From Lachnospiraceae bacterium (lineage in GTDB: Bacteria > Bacillota > Clostridia > Lachnospirales > Lachnospiraceae), in assembly GCA_024696945.1 (NCBI GenBank), contig JAILGF010000072.1, positions 1 through 50,562 on the forward strand: 50,562 nucleotides of DNA. Reading direction: 5' to 3'. The translations under genes were made by a program, and so were the position numbers. Under the pieces are notes generated by a model. That model ran no database searches. It was not told the origin of the DNA and saw only the letters and a list, made by a program, of their open reading frames with translations. Numbering within the stretch: position 1 is the first letter of the stretch; each line of letters starts with the position of its first letter. Shown here in pieces: positions 17,600 to 25,489 of the stretch.

Positions 17600-19239
17600 T
17601 ATACAGTCACCTCCCTTTGGCCGGTACCGGCGCCGAAATCAAAGCAGGCGGTTACTGTTCCGGCATTTTCCGGATTTAGAACTGTTTTAATTTGATATCT
17701 TTTACCAAGACTGCTTACAAATTCCGGAAGCTCTTCCTGACAAGCACAGTCAAACATGAAACGGACAGCCAATCCTTTTTCGGAGGAATCGAGGTTTATC
17801 AGTATGTTTCCGGTTTTTCCGAAAAGCCTTTCCAAAAGGCTTTCAAGACAGTCATAAGCTTTAAGTCCGATATCCTTTCCGAGAGGTAGGCTTCTTTCTT
17901 TTGTAAGCAGAGTCCGGCATCCGGATAATGCAAAATAGTCCAGGGATTCTTTAAATGACAGGAAAAGATCTTCAAAATCATACTCCTTCTTCTCTTCCCC
18001 CAAAATATACAGGTTACCGCGCCTTTTTATATAGGAAGCAAGTACGCAGGCTTTTTCAAGATTCCTTTTGAAACCGGGTTCATCATCGGAGGTATTTAAG
18101 AGATCCTCGATCTCCTTTATCTTTTCTGTCGAAAAATCGGCGATATCATCATACAGCCTGTTCATTACAGAAACCTGGACTCTGTCTTCTTTTAGCGATA
18201 TTTCTGCCTCCTGGATAGAGTTTTCCTCGAGGAGTCTGGCGGATATTTCCTCCAGTTCGCGATTTGCCTTTGTTATCTCGGAGATATCCTCTGCATAGCT
18301 CAGTTTTCCGCCCCATACCTCTTTTTCAAGAATATGATAGTTTTCGGTATCGGAGATACTTTCGAAATCAGAGCCCTTTGAAGATATTCTGACCTTTCCC
18401 TCCGTATCGGTAATTTTTGCCAAAAGTCCTGAATTCTCAAAGAAATACCGATATCCGCTGTTTGAAGGAAGAAGACAGGTCTGGATGCAGGCTTCCCACC
18501 CACAGACTATAAAAATTGAAAAGGTTTCCATTGGTGACAGGAACCTTATGCCGTTAATTTCGGGAGAAAGATTGAAATAATCGGTTAAGAGAAAATATGC
18601 CGAAACTCCGAGGACAACGTAGTAAGCCCATGAATCCTTACGGACGGGCTTGCTTGCAAAACGGACTATGATTATAACGACCGTGGCGATGATCAGAAGA
18701 GATATCCAGCAGATGGCTATATAGTAAATAGGGCCGTGGGAATAGCTGTCATAGCCCAGATGCTCCGGATCTGTAAAGCTGAAGGCCAGCCCGTGCTTAT
18801 CGTTTGAAAGGATAAGGATGGATAGGATTATGGAAGGGATTATGATCAGATCCCATTTGGGGCTTATCATAATATTTTCGGAACGTCCGCAACGAAGGGA
18901 AAGCTTAAGTGAGATAACGGGAAGAAAGCAGATCGGGATATAGTAGCAGTACCACATGAACCGGTGTACTGTCTGGTTTCCCTGGACAAATTGGAAACGG
19001 AGGGCCTGGAACAGGATAAGCAGTAAAAGAAGAACTGCGTTTTCTATCAGCAAGGCCTTGATCTGGGGTTCGATGATACGCCTTGAGACCGTCATGGCCC
19101 AGACAACTATGATCCCGCCGTAGAATATCCTTGAAAAGTTATCGAAAAAATCGTGCGAAGAATAAAGCATTCCGGTCAGGCTTACCAACAGGAATACCAG
19201 CATATATATTAAAACCGTGCGTTTATTCTTGTACTGCAT
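17599..19239 (-). CDS. Multi-pass 7TM sensor protein with degenerate kinase-like C-terminus
   Basis: The 546-residue protein has about eight hydrophobic segments in residues 8-265, resembling the histidine-kinase N-terminal 7TM sensory region. A short PAS-like region follows (YFFENSGLLAKITDTEGK), then a coiled coil (330-385) and a domain shaped like dimerisation plus ATPase. In place of an H-box it has VSVMNRLYDDIADF with no His, and I see no N-box or glycine box, so autokinase activity is unlikely. It probably senses a signal and steers the kinase encoded directly downstream (one-base stop/start overlap). Confidence 0.75.
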   Translation of the reverse strand: MQYKNKRTVLIYMLVFLLVSLTGMLYSSHDFFDNFSRIFYGGIIVVWAMTVSRRIIEPQIKALLIENAVLLLLLILFQALRFQFVQGNQTVHRFMWYCYYIPICFLPVISLKLSLRCGRSENIMISPKWDLIIIPSIILSILILSNDKHGLAFSFTDPEHLGYDSYSHGPIYYIAICWISLLIIATVVIIIVRFASKPVRKDSWAYYVVLGVSAYFLLTDYFNLSPEINGIRFLSPMETFSIFIVCGWEACIQTCLLPSNSGYRYFFENSGLLAKITDTEGKVRISSKGSDFESISDTENYHILEKEVWGGKLSYAEDISEITKANRELEEISARLLEENSIQEAEISLKEDRVQVSVMNRLYDDIADFSTEKIKEIEDLLNTSDDEPGFKRNLEKACVLASYIKRRGNLYILGEEKKEYDFEDLFLSFKESLDYFALSGCRTLLTKERSLPLGKDIGLKAYDCLESLLERLFGKTGNILINLDSSEKGLAVRFMFDCACQEELPEFVSSLGKRYQIKTVLNPENAGTVTACFDFGAGTGQREVTV

Positions 19240-19283
19240 TTTTGTCCCATTCTATATGACTTAACACTATTGAATCCGGAATG

Positions 19284-19312
19284 ATTATACTTCATATATA
19301 TGTGAAATGCAA
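19284..19312 (-). promoter_or_regulatory. Promoter of the 7TM sensor-kinase pair
   Basis: Minus-strand TTGCAT (19307-19312), 17-bp spacer, TATAAT (19284-19289). Confidence 0.7.
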
Positions 19313-19324
19313 ACAAAAAAATGG

Positions 19325-19353
19325 TTGCCTTAACCTTATAAGTAGAGTAAAAT
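19325..19353 (+). promoter_or_regulatory. clpS-clpA promoter
   Basis: TTGCCT (19325-19330), 17-bp spacer, TAAAAT (19348-19353), divergent from the sensor-kinase promoter. Confidence 0.6.
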
Positions 19354-19400
19354 AGGAAGATATCAGAGAAACTATAGTTTGAAAAATGAGGGGATCGGAA

Positions 19401-19700
19401 ATGCCGACAAAGAGCGAGACAAAAGAAAGAACGGTTACAAAGCTTAAGGAGCCTAAGCGATATCATGTAATAATGCTGAACGATGATTTTACGACCATGG
19501 AATTTGTTGTGGAGATCCTTATAGAAATATTTCATAAGGATCCGGCAACTGCGGAAAGGCTTATGATGTCGGTACACAAAAGCGGAAGCGCGATAGTCGG
19601 AACATACTCCCATGACATTGCGGTAACCAAGGTCAATAAAGCAATGGCACGGGCCAAGGAACAGGGATATCCCTTTAGAATGAAGGTAGAGGAGGCCTGA
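19401..19700 (+). CDS. clpS: ATP-dependent Clp protease adaptor ClpS
   Basis: The 99-residue adaptor shows the ClpS core: YHVIMLNDDFTTMEFVVEIL forms the N-degron pocket and ClpA-binding face, with HKSGSAIVGTYSHDIA later. ClpS delivers N-end-rule substrates to ClpA and inhibits its own and SsrA-substrate turnover. I choose ATG 19401 because AGGGG lies about seven bases upstream; the earlier ATG at 19386 has no site. It precedes clpA by three bases, the usual arrangement. Confidence 0.95.
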   Translation: MPTKSETKERTVTKLKEPKRYHVIMLNDDFTTMEFVVEILIEIFHKDPATAERLMMSVHKSGSAIVGTYSHDIAVTKVNKAMARAKEQGYPFRMKVEEA

Positions 19701-19703
19701 ACA

Positions 19704-22019
19704 ATGATCTTATCAAAAGAAGCAACGGAAATTGTCCAAAAGGCCGTGGATTATACTCTGAAAAATAAAAATGAATACGTTACTCCGGAAACTATACTGT
19801 ATTGTATGTGTGAAAACGAACTGTTTGTTGATGCATACGAGGAATGTGACGGTGATATAGAGAAGCTTTCGGAACAGCTTTCGAAGTATATTGAGGATAA
19901 CATGGAAAAGATCGACAGAAACAATAACGAGAATGGGGTCGATTTTTCTTTTGATGCCAATATGTTACTAAATCTGGCGACACACAGTGCAATGAGCTCG
20001 GGGAAGGAAGAGGTTAAGATCTCGCATCTGGTCAATGCTTTCTTTTCTCTTAAGGATAGCTTTGCTCTTTACTATATGCAGGCTCAGGATGTGAGTAAGG
20101 CAGAACTCCTTAGGGAGCTGACTTATCTCGAAGAGGATGCGGAAGAGGATGCGGAATACGATGACGAAGGTGAAGAAGATGAGGCAGAAAGCATATATGT
20201 AACTCCCGAGGGTACGGAGAAAAGAAAGACGAGCGGAAAGGATATAAAGCTGTATGCTCCATGCCTGAATGATACCGTGGATAAGGTTAATCCCTTGATA
20301 GGAAGAGAGGATGAGCTGGAGAGGACTATCCAGATCCTTTGCAGGAAGGATAAAAACAATCCTTTGCATATCGGAGAACCCGGAGTCGGAAAAACAGCCA
20401 TAACTTATGGGCTTGTAAAGCTTATAAACGAAGGAAAAGTTCCGGAACCTCTTAGGGGAAGTAAGGTATATGAACTGGATCTTGCCGGAATGCTGGCGGG
20501 AACTCAGTACAGGGGAGATTTTGAGAAACGCTTCAAACAGGTGCTGGGTGCTATTGAAAAAGAAGAGCGGCCAATTGTCTATCTTGATGAGATACACAAT
20601 ATACTTGGAGCCGGAGCCGTAGGCGAAGGATCCTTTGATGCCGCAAATATGCTTAAGTCATATCTTTCCGGAGGGCATATAAGGTTTATCGGAGCCACTA
20701 CGTTTGAGGAATACAAGAAATATTTTGAGAAGAGCAAAAGTCTTGTGCGCCGCTTCCAGAATGTGGAAATTAAGGAACCGAGTGAAGAGGAAACAGTAGA
20801 GATACTAAAGGGCTTAAAGAAAAATTACGAGGAGTTCCATGGCGTGATATACGCCAAAGGGGTTTTGGAATATGCGGTGGCCCAGAGCGCGAAGCATATA
20901 AACGAGAGGTTCCTTCCGGACAAGGCTATAGACCTTATTGATGAGGCCGGAGCATACAGAAAGCTGCATCTCCTGCCCAAAAAAGGAAAAGCCGGTGATG
21001 CTAAAGCGGATTCCGGAATTGAGGATTGGCAGAGAACCGTCGATAAGGACGTAATTAATACGGTGCTTACAAAAATCTGCCGGGTTCCTTTGGAAACCGT
21101 TGAAACAGAGGAGGTTACAGGGCTCGCGACCTTGGAGGAAAGACTTAAGGCCAGAGTTTTCGGACAGGATGAGGCAATAGCACAGGTGGTTAATGCGGTA
21201 AAGTTTTCAAAGGCAGGCCTTTTGGAGGACAATAAGCCCTTGGCAAGCCTCTTGTTTGTCGGCCCGACGGGAGTCGGAAAAACAGAGGTTGCAAAATCGC
21301 TTGCGGAGGAACTCGGAGTAAAGCTTATACGCTTTGACATGAGTGAATACGAGGAAAAGCATGCGGTTGCAAAGCTTATAGGAGCACCTGCCGGGTATGT
21401 CGGCTACGAGGAGGGCGGTCAGCTTACTGAAGCCATTCGGAAAAATCCTTCATCTGTGCTTCTTCTGGATGAAATAGAAAAAGCTCATGCCGACATATAC
21501 AATATCCTGCTGCAGGTTATGGATTACGCAACCCTGACGGATAACCAGGGAAGAAAGGCCGATTTTAGGAACGTGGTGGTCATCATGACCTCCAATGCGG
21601 GAGCCAACAGGCTGGGAAAAACCGGTATAGGCTTTGTTTCGGAAAATCTGAACGAAAAGGTGATAACCGAGGAGGTTAAAAATATCTTCCAGCCGGAATT
21701 CCGCAACAGACTTAACCGGATAGTTGTGTTTAACAGCATGGATGACCGTATGGCAGCCCTGGTTGTGGATAAGAAGCTTAAAGAGCTTGCGGATATGCTG
21801 AAGGAAAAGAAGATTACGCTTATCGTGGATGAAAAGGCTAAATCCCTGATAGGCTCCAAAGGCATAAGCCCCGAATTCGGAGCGAGGGAGATCGACCGTA
21901 TCATAAGGAATGAGGTTAAGCCGCTTTTTGTGGATGAAATATTGTTCGGAAGGCTGAAGAACGGAGGAACCATAAACCTTACGGTTGAAGACGATAAGCT
22001 GACAACAATGTATAAATAA
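19704..22019 (+). CDS. clpA: ATP-dependent Clp protease ATPase subunit ClpA
   Basis: A 771-residue AAA+ unfoldase. An N-terminal repeat domain (1-140) leads to a very acidic linker (EEDAEEDAEYDDEGEEDE). The first AAA module has Walker A GEPGVGKTA and Walker B YLDEIHN; the second has GPTGVGKTE and LLLDEIEKAH. There is no long ClpB/ClpC-type middle domain, as expected for ClpA. It partners ClpP (not in the window) and ClpS next door. ClpA is absent from B. subtilis but known in some Clostridia. Confidence 0.96.
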   Translation: MILSKEATEIVQKAVDYTLKNKNEYVTPETILYCMCENELFVDAYEECDGDIEKLSEQLSKYIEDNMEKIDRNNNENGVDFSFDANMLLNLATHSAMSSGKEEVKISHLVNAFFSLKDSFALYYMQAQDVSKAELLRELTYLEEDAEEDAEYDDEGEEDEAESIYVTPEGTEKRKTSGKDIKLYAPCLNDTVDKVNPLIGREDELERTIQILCRKDKNNPLHIGEPGVGKTAITYGLVKLINEGKVPEPLRGSKVYELDLAGMLAGTQYRGDFEKRFKQVLGAIEKEERPIVYLDEIHNILGAGAVGEGSFDAANMLKSYLSGGHIRFIGATTFEEYKKYFEKSKSLVRRFQNVEIKEPSEEETVEILKGLKKNYEEFHGVIYAKGVLEYAVAQSAKHINERFLPDKAIDLIDEAGAYRKLHLLPKKGKAGDAKADSGIEDWQRTVDKDVINTVLTKICRVPLETVETEEVTGLATLEERLKARVFGQDEAIAQVVNAVKFSKAGLLEDNKPLASLLFVGPTGVGKTEVAKSLAEELGVKLIRFDMSEYEEKHAVAKLIGAPAGYVGYEEGGQLTEAIRKNPSSVLLLDEIEKAHADIYNILLQVMDYATLTDNQGRKADFRNVVVIMTSNAGANRLGKTGIGFVSENLNEKVITEEVKNIFQPEFRNRLNRIVVFNSMDDRMAALVVDKKLKELADMLKEKKITLIVDEKAKSLIGSKGISPEFGAREIDRIIRNEVKPLFVDEILFGRLKNGGTINLTVEDDKLTTMYK

Positions 22020-22044
22020 TAATCGGAACTATAGGAGCTTGTTT

Positions 22045-22668
22045 ATGTGGAACGTATTGATCGTTGACGATCAGAATACCTCAAGGAAGCTGATGGAGAT
22101 GATGGTTGAGGCAAGCGGAAGCTACAGTATTGTAAAAGCCATCCCTCTTGCAAAGATGGCCGATATCTATGCACTGACACTTCCGGTAGACCTGATCGTT
22201 ATGGATATAGTAATGGCAGACGGGATAAGCGGACTTCAGGCAGCGGAAAAAATAAAGAAGAGCAAGCCTGAGATAAAAATCCTGCTGGTGACCTCCATGC
22301 CGGAGGTAAGCTTTATGCAAAGGGCCAAGGAAATAGGAGTCGACAGCTTCTGGTACAAGGAAACGGAGGAAGACCAGCTGCTTAACGTTATGGATAGGAC
22401 AATGGCCGGAGAAAATGTATATCCGGATTCTCCTCCTCCGGTGAAGCTTGGGCTTGCAAAAAGCTCTGAATTTACTGACAGGGAGCTGGAGGTGCTGCGT
22501 GTGCTTACGACCGGATGCCCCGATCAGGAGATAGCGGAGAAGCTTAATATCAGTTTTTCCACCGTAAGGACGCATATCAACCACATGCTTGACAAAACCG
22601 GATTTGAGACGAGAACGGAGCTGGCGATACACGCCCGTCTGAGCGGAGTGGTGATCCCAGACATTTAA
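22045..22668 (+). CDS. NarL/LuxR-family response regulator
   Basis: A 207-residue regulator with a receiver domain (IVDDQ, phospho-acceptor Asp in LIVMDIVMADG, SFWYK in place of the usual TK-like segment). It has a LuxR-type HTH (FTDRELEVLRVLTTGCPDQEIAEKL, STVRTHINHMLDK). ATG 22045 is chosen because AGGAG lies seven bases upstream; TTG 22039 is too close. It follows clpA by 25 bases and may be co-transcribed. It is the plausible partner of the minus-strand HisKA_3-like kinase at 16376-17599. Confidence 0.92.
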   Translation: MWNVLIVDDQNTSRKLMEMMVEASGSYSIVKAIPLAKMADIYALTLPVDLIVMDIVMADGISGLQAAEKIKKSKPEIKILLVTSMPEVSFMQRAKEIGVDSFWYKETEEDQLLNVMDRTMAGENVYPDSPPPVKLGLAKSSEFTDRELEVLRVLTTGCPDQEIAEKLNISFSTVRTHINHMLDKTGFETRTELAIHARLSGVVIPDI

Positions 22669-22801
22669 GGGGGATTATTAACATTACTAAACCTTATTTG
22701 CATCGACAATATTGTTGATGTGGAACAAAAATCCACATGTTATGATGAATCTGTCGAAAGCGAACGGATCACAGATCGGTTCAATTATTAGGAGGTATAT
22801 T

Positions 22802-23437
22802 ATGGGTTTTTTTGACAATCTGAAGAATTCAGCAGTTTCCAGTTTAAAGCAGTCCACCAACAGTGCTGTAAACAATGCTACACATAATGCATTTTACAAT
22901 GCTACGGGAGGAAATAAGGACGGTGTAGGCAAGGGCAAGAACAGTTCACAGACCTTTACCTTCAGCAGCATTCCCAACAGCGTAGCCGAGCTTCAGGCTT
23001 TCCCCGAGAGCTGCCTCGATTCACCTTTTAAGAGCACGGCCCTTGTTCTTCTTGTTCTTTGCAACTATGAAAGAGATGAGAATAATACTATCGAGATGCT
23101 TAATTTCTTAAAGGGACCCGAGAGTGTTTCAGGTTTAGAGAAGCAGCAGCTTAAAGAGCGTCTGACAGGAAAGTATTATAAGCCTTTCTCGTTCTTCGCA
23201 GGAACATCACCCAAGAACGGTTATATCCCTACTGAACCCTTCACCATTACGGTATATGAGAATCCTTATTCATTTGATGCCGAGAACTGGGCTATTATGT
23301 GGGTAAAGAGCAGCGGTGCCGATACTGAGAGACAGATCAAACTCCGTAGGAAGCCTTCTACAAATCAGTGGTTCCTTAACGATATCCAGTGCTTAGCAGA
23401 TATCAGGATTCCTGAGGCAGAGGATCCTTGGGCATAA
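22802..23437 (+). CDS. DUF6935-like hypothetical protein, copy 2
   Basis: A 211-residue soluble protein starting MGFFDNLKNSAVSSLKQ. An Asn/Ala/Ser-rich, low-complexity N-terminal region comes first, then SVAELQAFPESC, a helical segment (STALVLLVLCNYERDE), YIPTEPFTITVYENP and RQIKLRRKPSTNQWFL. The pattern matches the 8439-9119 product block by block, so the two are paralogues. Function is unknown. ATG 22802 has AGGAGG. The 130 bases before it hold two hairpin-capable inverted repeats (about 22700-22720 and 22722-22740). Confidence 0.75.
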   Translation: MGFFDNLKNSAVSSLKQSTNSAVNNATHNAFYNATGGNKDGVGKGKNSSQTFTFSSIPNSVAELQAFPESCLDSPFKSTALVLLVLCNYERDENNTIEMLNFLKGPESVSGLEKQQLKERLTGKYYKPFSFFAGTSPKNGYIPTEPFTITVYENPYSFDAENWAIMWVKSSGADTERQIKLRRKPSTNQWFLNDIQCLADIRIPEAEDPWA

Positions 23438-23494
23438 TCTGACAGTTTTAGAGCAAGATAAACTATTTACTTATCATATAATTTATGAAATAAT

Positions 23495-23530
23495 AAACCT
23501 CGGTGGGAATTCCCGCCGGGGTTTTATTGT
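23495..23530 (+). terminator. Terminator after DUF6935-like gene 2
   Basis: AAACCTCGGTGGGA pairs with TCCCGCCGGGGTTT around a short loop, followed by a T-rich run. Confidence 0.88.
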
Positions 23531-23547
23531 TTATTGACATATTTTTT

Positions 23548-23571
23548 GTCATTTTGAGCGAAGAATCTTTT
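23548..23571 (+). repeat. Dispersed GTCATTCTGAGC...GAATCTTT repeat, copy 1
   Basis: A GTCATTTTGAGCGAAG-type sequence followed by AATCTTTT. Related copies are at 32456-32516, 35201-35255 and 47260-47286, all between genes. Confidence 0.7.
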
Positions 23572-23607
23572 AGTTGAAGAATTAATTATTAGGAAGAGGA
23601 GAAGAGT

Positions 23608-24864
23608 ATGGGACGTTTTGATCACAGAAAAGCAACAGTTAAGCTTATAGTAAAGGATGCAGCCGGAAATCTGCTGAAAAATACAGAGATTAAGGCTGAG
23701 CAGAAGACACATAAATTCCTGTTCGGATGCGGAGCTTTTGATACAATGGGTGTTGTTATGCCTGATGAGGTACTGCCTTTTCCGGGAGCAAACCCTGAAA
23801 TGATGAAGAAGATGAAGGCAAGCTCCATAGAAAGAATGGAGAAGTTCAAGAAGCTGTTTAATTACGGAACCATTCCTTTTTATTGGGGAATGTATGAGCG
23901 TAAGGAAGGCGAGCCCAATCAGAAAATGACCATGGATGAGGCAAAGTGGTTAAAGGATAACGGGATAAAGGTAAAGGGACATCCTCTCTGCTGGCATACC
24001 GCTTGTGCCGACTGGCTTATGAATTACTCAAATAAGGAAATACTTGAAAAACAGCTTGCCCGTATCCATAGGGACGTTAGTGCATTCAAGGGCCTTGTTG
24101 ATATGTGGGACGTTATCAACGAAGTAGTTATCATGCCCGTATTTGACAAGTATGACAATGCCATCACCAGGATATGTAAGGAACTCGGAAGATTCAAGCT
24201 TGTAAAGGAGGTATTTGAGGCTGCAAAGGCAGAAAATCCTTCAGCTACATTCCTTATCAATGATTTTAACACCTCACAGAGCTATGAAATACTTATCGAA
24301 GGTCTTTTGGAGATGGGTGTACCTATTTCAGCGATCGGTATCCAGAGCCATCAGCATCAGGGTTACTGGGGCAAGGAAAAGATCCATCAGGTTCTTGAAA
24401 GATTTGAGCACTTCGGACTTCCCATCCACTTTACGGAGAATACTCTTATTTCGGGTGAGATCATGCCCGCATATATAGAGGACCTTAATGACTGGCAGGT
24501 GGATGAGTGGCCTTCAACACCCGACGGACTTGAAAGACAGGCAAGGGAAGCTTCAGAGATGTACACGGAGCTCTTTGCACATCCCTTGGTAGAAGCTATC
24601 ACCACCTGGGATCTGACAGACGGAAAGTGGCTTAAGGCACCTTCGGGAGTCCTTACGGTTGACAATCAGGAGAAACCCGTATATAATGCACTTATGGGAT
24701 TGATCCACGGAGAATGGGAGACAAAGTGCGGTCTTGTGACTGACGCTAACGGGGAAGCTACACTTACCGGATTTAAGGGAGAGTATGAAATAACGGCAGA
24801 GGGAAAGACCGTAAAGGTCAGCCTCATGGAAGATTCGGATGAGCCGGTTGTTATTACTCTTTGA
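23608..24864 (+). CDS. Intracellular GH10 endo-1,4-beta-xylanase
   Basis: The 418-residue protein is a glycoside hydrolase family 10 barrel. Hallmarks are KGHPLCWH, the acid/base Glu in WDVINEV, and the catalytic nucleophile Glu in IHFTENTL, with TWDLTDGKW near the end. Small beta-rich segments flank the barrel: KATVKLIVKDAAGNLL at the N-terminus and a WETKCGLVTDANGEATLTG-type C-terminal strand set. There is no signal peptide, so it should act on imported xylo-oligosaccharides, as described for cytosolic GH10 enzymes of Butyrivibrio. ATG 23608 has GGAAGAGGAGAAG. It is monocistronic, with its own terminator. Confidence 0.93.
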   Translation: MGRFDHRKATVKLIVKDAAGNLLKNTEIKAEQKTHKFLFGCGAFDTMGVVMPDEVLPFPGANPEMMKKMKASSIERMEKFKKLFNYGTIPFYWGMYERKEGEPNQKMTMDEAKWLKDNGIKVKGHPLCWHTACADWLMNYSNKEILEKQLARIHRDVSAFKGLVDMWDVINEVVIMPVFDKYDNAITRICKELGRFKLVKEVFEAAKAENPSATFLINDFNTSQSYEILIEGLLEMGVPISAIGIQSHQHQGYWGKEKIHQVLERFEHFGLPIHFTENTLISGEIMPAYIEDLNDWQVDEWPSTPDGLERQAREASEMYTELFAHPLVEAITTWDLTDGKWLKAPSGVLTVDNQEKPVYNALMGLIHGEWETKCGLVTDANGEATLTGFKGEYEITAEGKTVKVSLMEDSDEPVVITL

Positions 24865-24880
24865 TGATAACGGACAATAT

Positions 24881-24927
24881 GGGTGTGTCAACGGGATTGT
24901 TCTCGAAGACACACCCTTGTTTTATTT
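24881..24927 (+). terminator. Terminator after the xylanase gene
   Basis: GGGTGTGTC (24881-24889) pairs with GACACACCC (24908-24916), followed by TTGTTTTATTTT. Confidence 0.85.
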
Positions 24928-24965
24928 TGTGGATTTATCTATACAATAAAAGAACGGAGAAAAAA

Positions 24966-25364
24966 ATGAGAACATTTAACAGCTTGAAGGAAGCACAGGA
25001 GTATTTTAAAGGAGATATATTTGCTACCGAAAACGGTATGGTAATAGATGAGCTGGGAGAGGATAGGGTATGCTGCAGCATGACCTTAAATGAGCATCAT
25101 CACAATGCGAACGGCGGAATAATGGGAGGCGTGATCTTTACTCTCGGAGACTTTGCCTTTGCGGTTCTTTCCAACAATATACACAGACCTACCGTGGCTC
25201 AGCAGGTCAGTATCAATTACCTCGGTGCACCGAAAGGGAATATCCTAAAGGCAGAGGCCCTGGTCAAGAAGACCGGAAGGAGTTCTTCGATTATAAATGT
25301 GGATATCTCGGACGGCGAAGGAAGGGCGGTTGCCCAGTTTATAGGAACCGGTTTCAAGCTTTAA
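24966..25364 (+). CDS. PaaI-type hotdog-fold thioesterase
   Basis: The 132-residue protein has the hotdog fold of the PaaI/YdiI acyl-CoA thioesterase group. HHHNANGGIMGGVIFTLGDFAFA is the catalytic helix region with its Asn/Gly/Asp, and SINYLGAPKGN and GRSSSIINVDISDGEG are later strands. The substrate is unknown. I start at ATG 24966, preceded by ACGGAGA; the longer reading frame upstream lies in the xylanase terminator. Confidence 0.85.
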   Translation: MRTFNSLKEAQEYFKGDIFATENGMVIDELGEDRVCCSMTLNEHHHNANGGIMGGVIFTLGDFAFAVLSNNIHRPTVAQQVSINYLGAPKGNILKAEALVKKTGRSSSIINVDISDGEGRAVAQFIGTGFKL

Positions 25365-25404
25365 AAAATCACCAAAATTTTCATGAAAAAATTTTTAAAA
25401 AACG

Positions 25405-25435
25405 GGAACCGGAAACAATATCTGTCGTCTAATAC
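25405..25435 (+). promoter_or_regulatory. Possible ECF-sigma-type promoter of the SLH protein gene
   Basis: GGAACC (25405-25410) and CGTCTAA (25426-25432), 15 bp apart, resemble ECF -35 (AAC) and -10 (CGTC) elements. No good sigma-A promoter is visible nearby. Confidence 0.45.
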
Positions 25436-25489
25436 TTGAAATGGCTTTTTAAATGCAGAAAAATGCTTGGTCAAAGACAGGAGGTTAGT

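Noticed and set aside
22669..22801. Inverted repeats CATCGACAATATTGTTGATG and TGTGGA/TCCACA read as a riboswitch before the second DUF6935-like gene
   Set aside because: They are short independent hairpins with no known core; they are mentioned only in that gene's entry.
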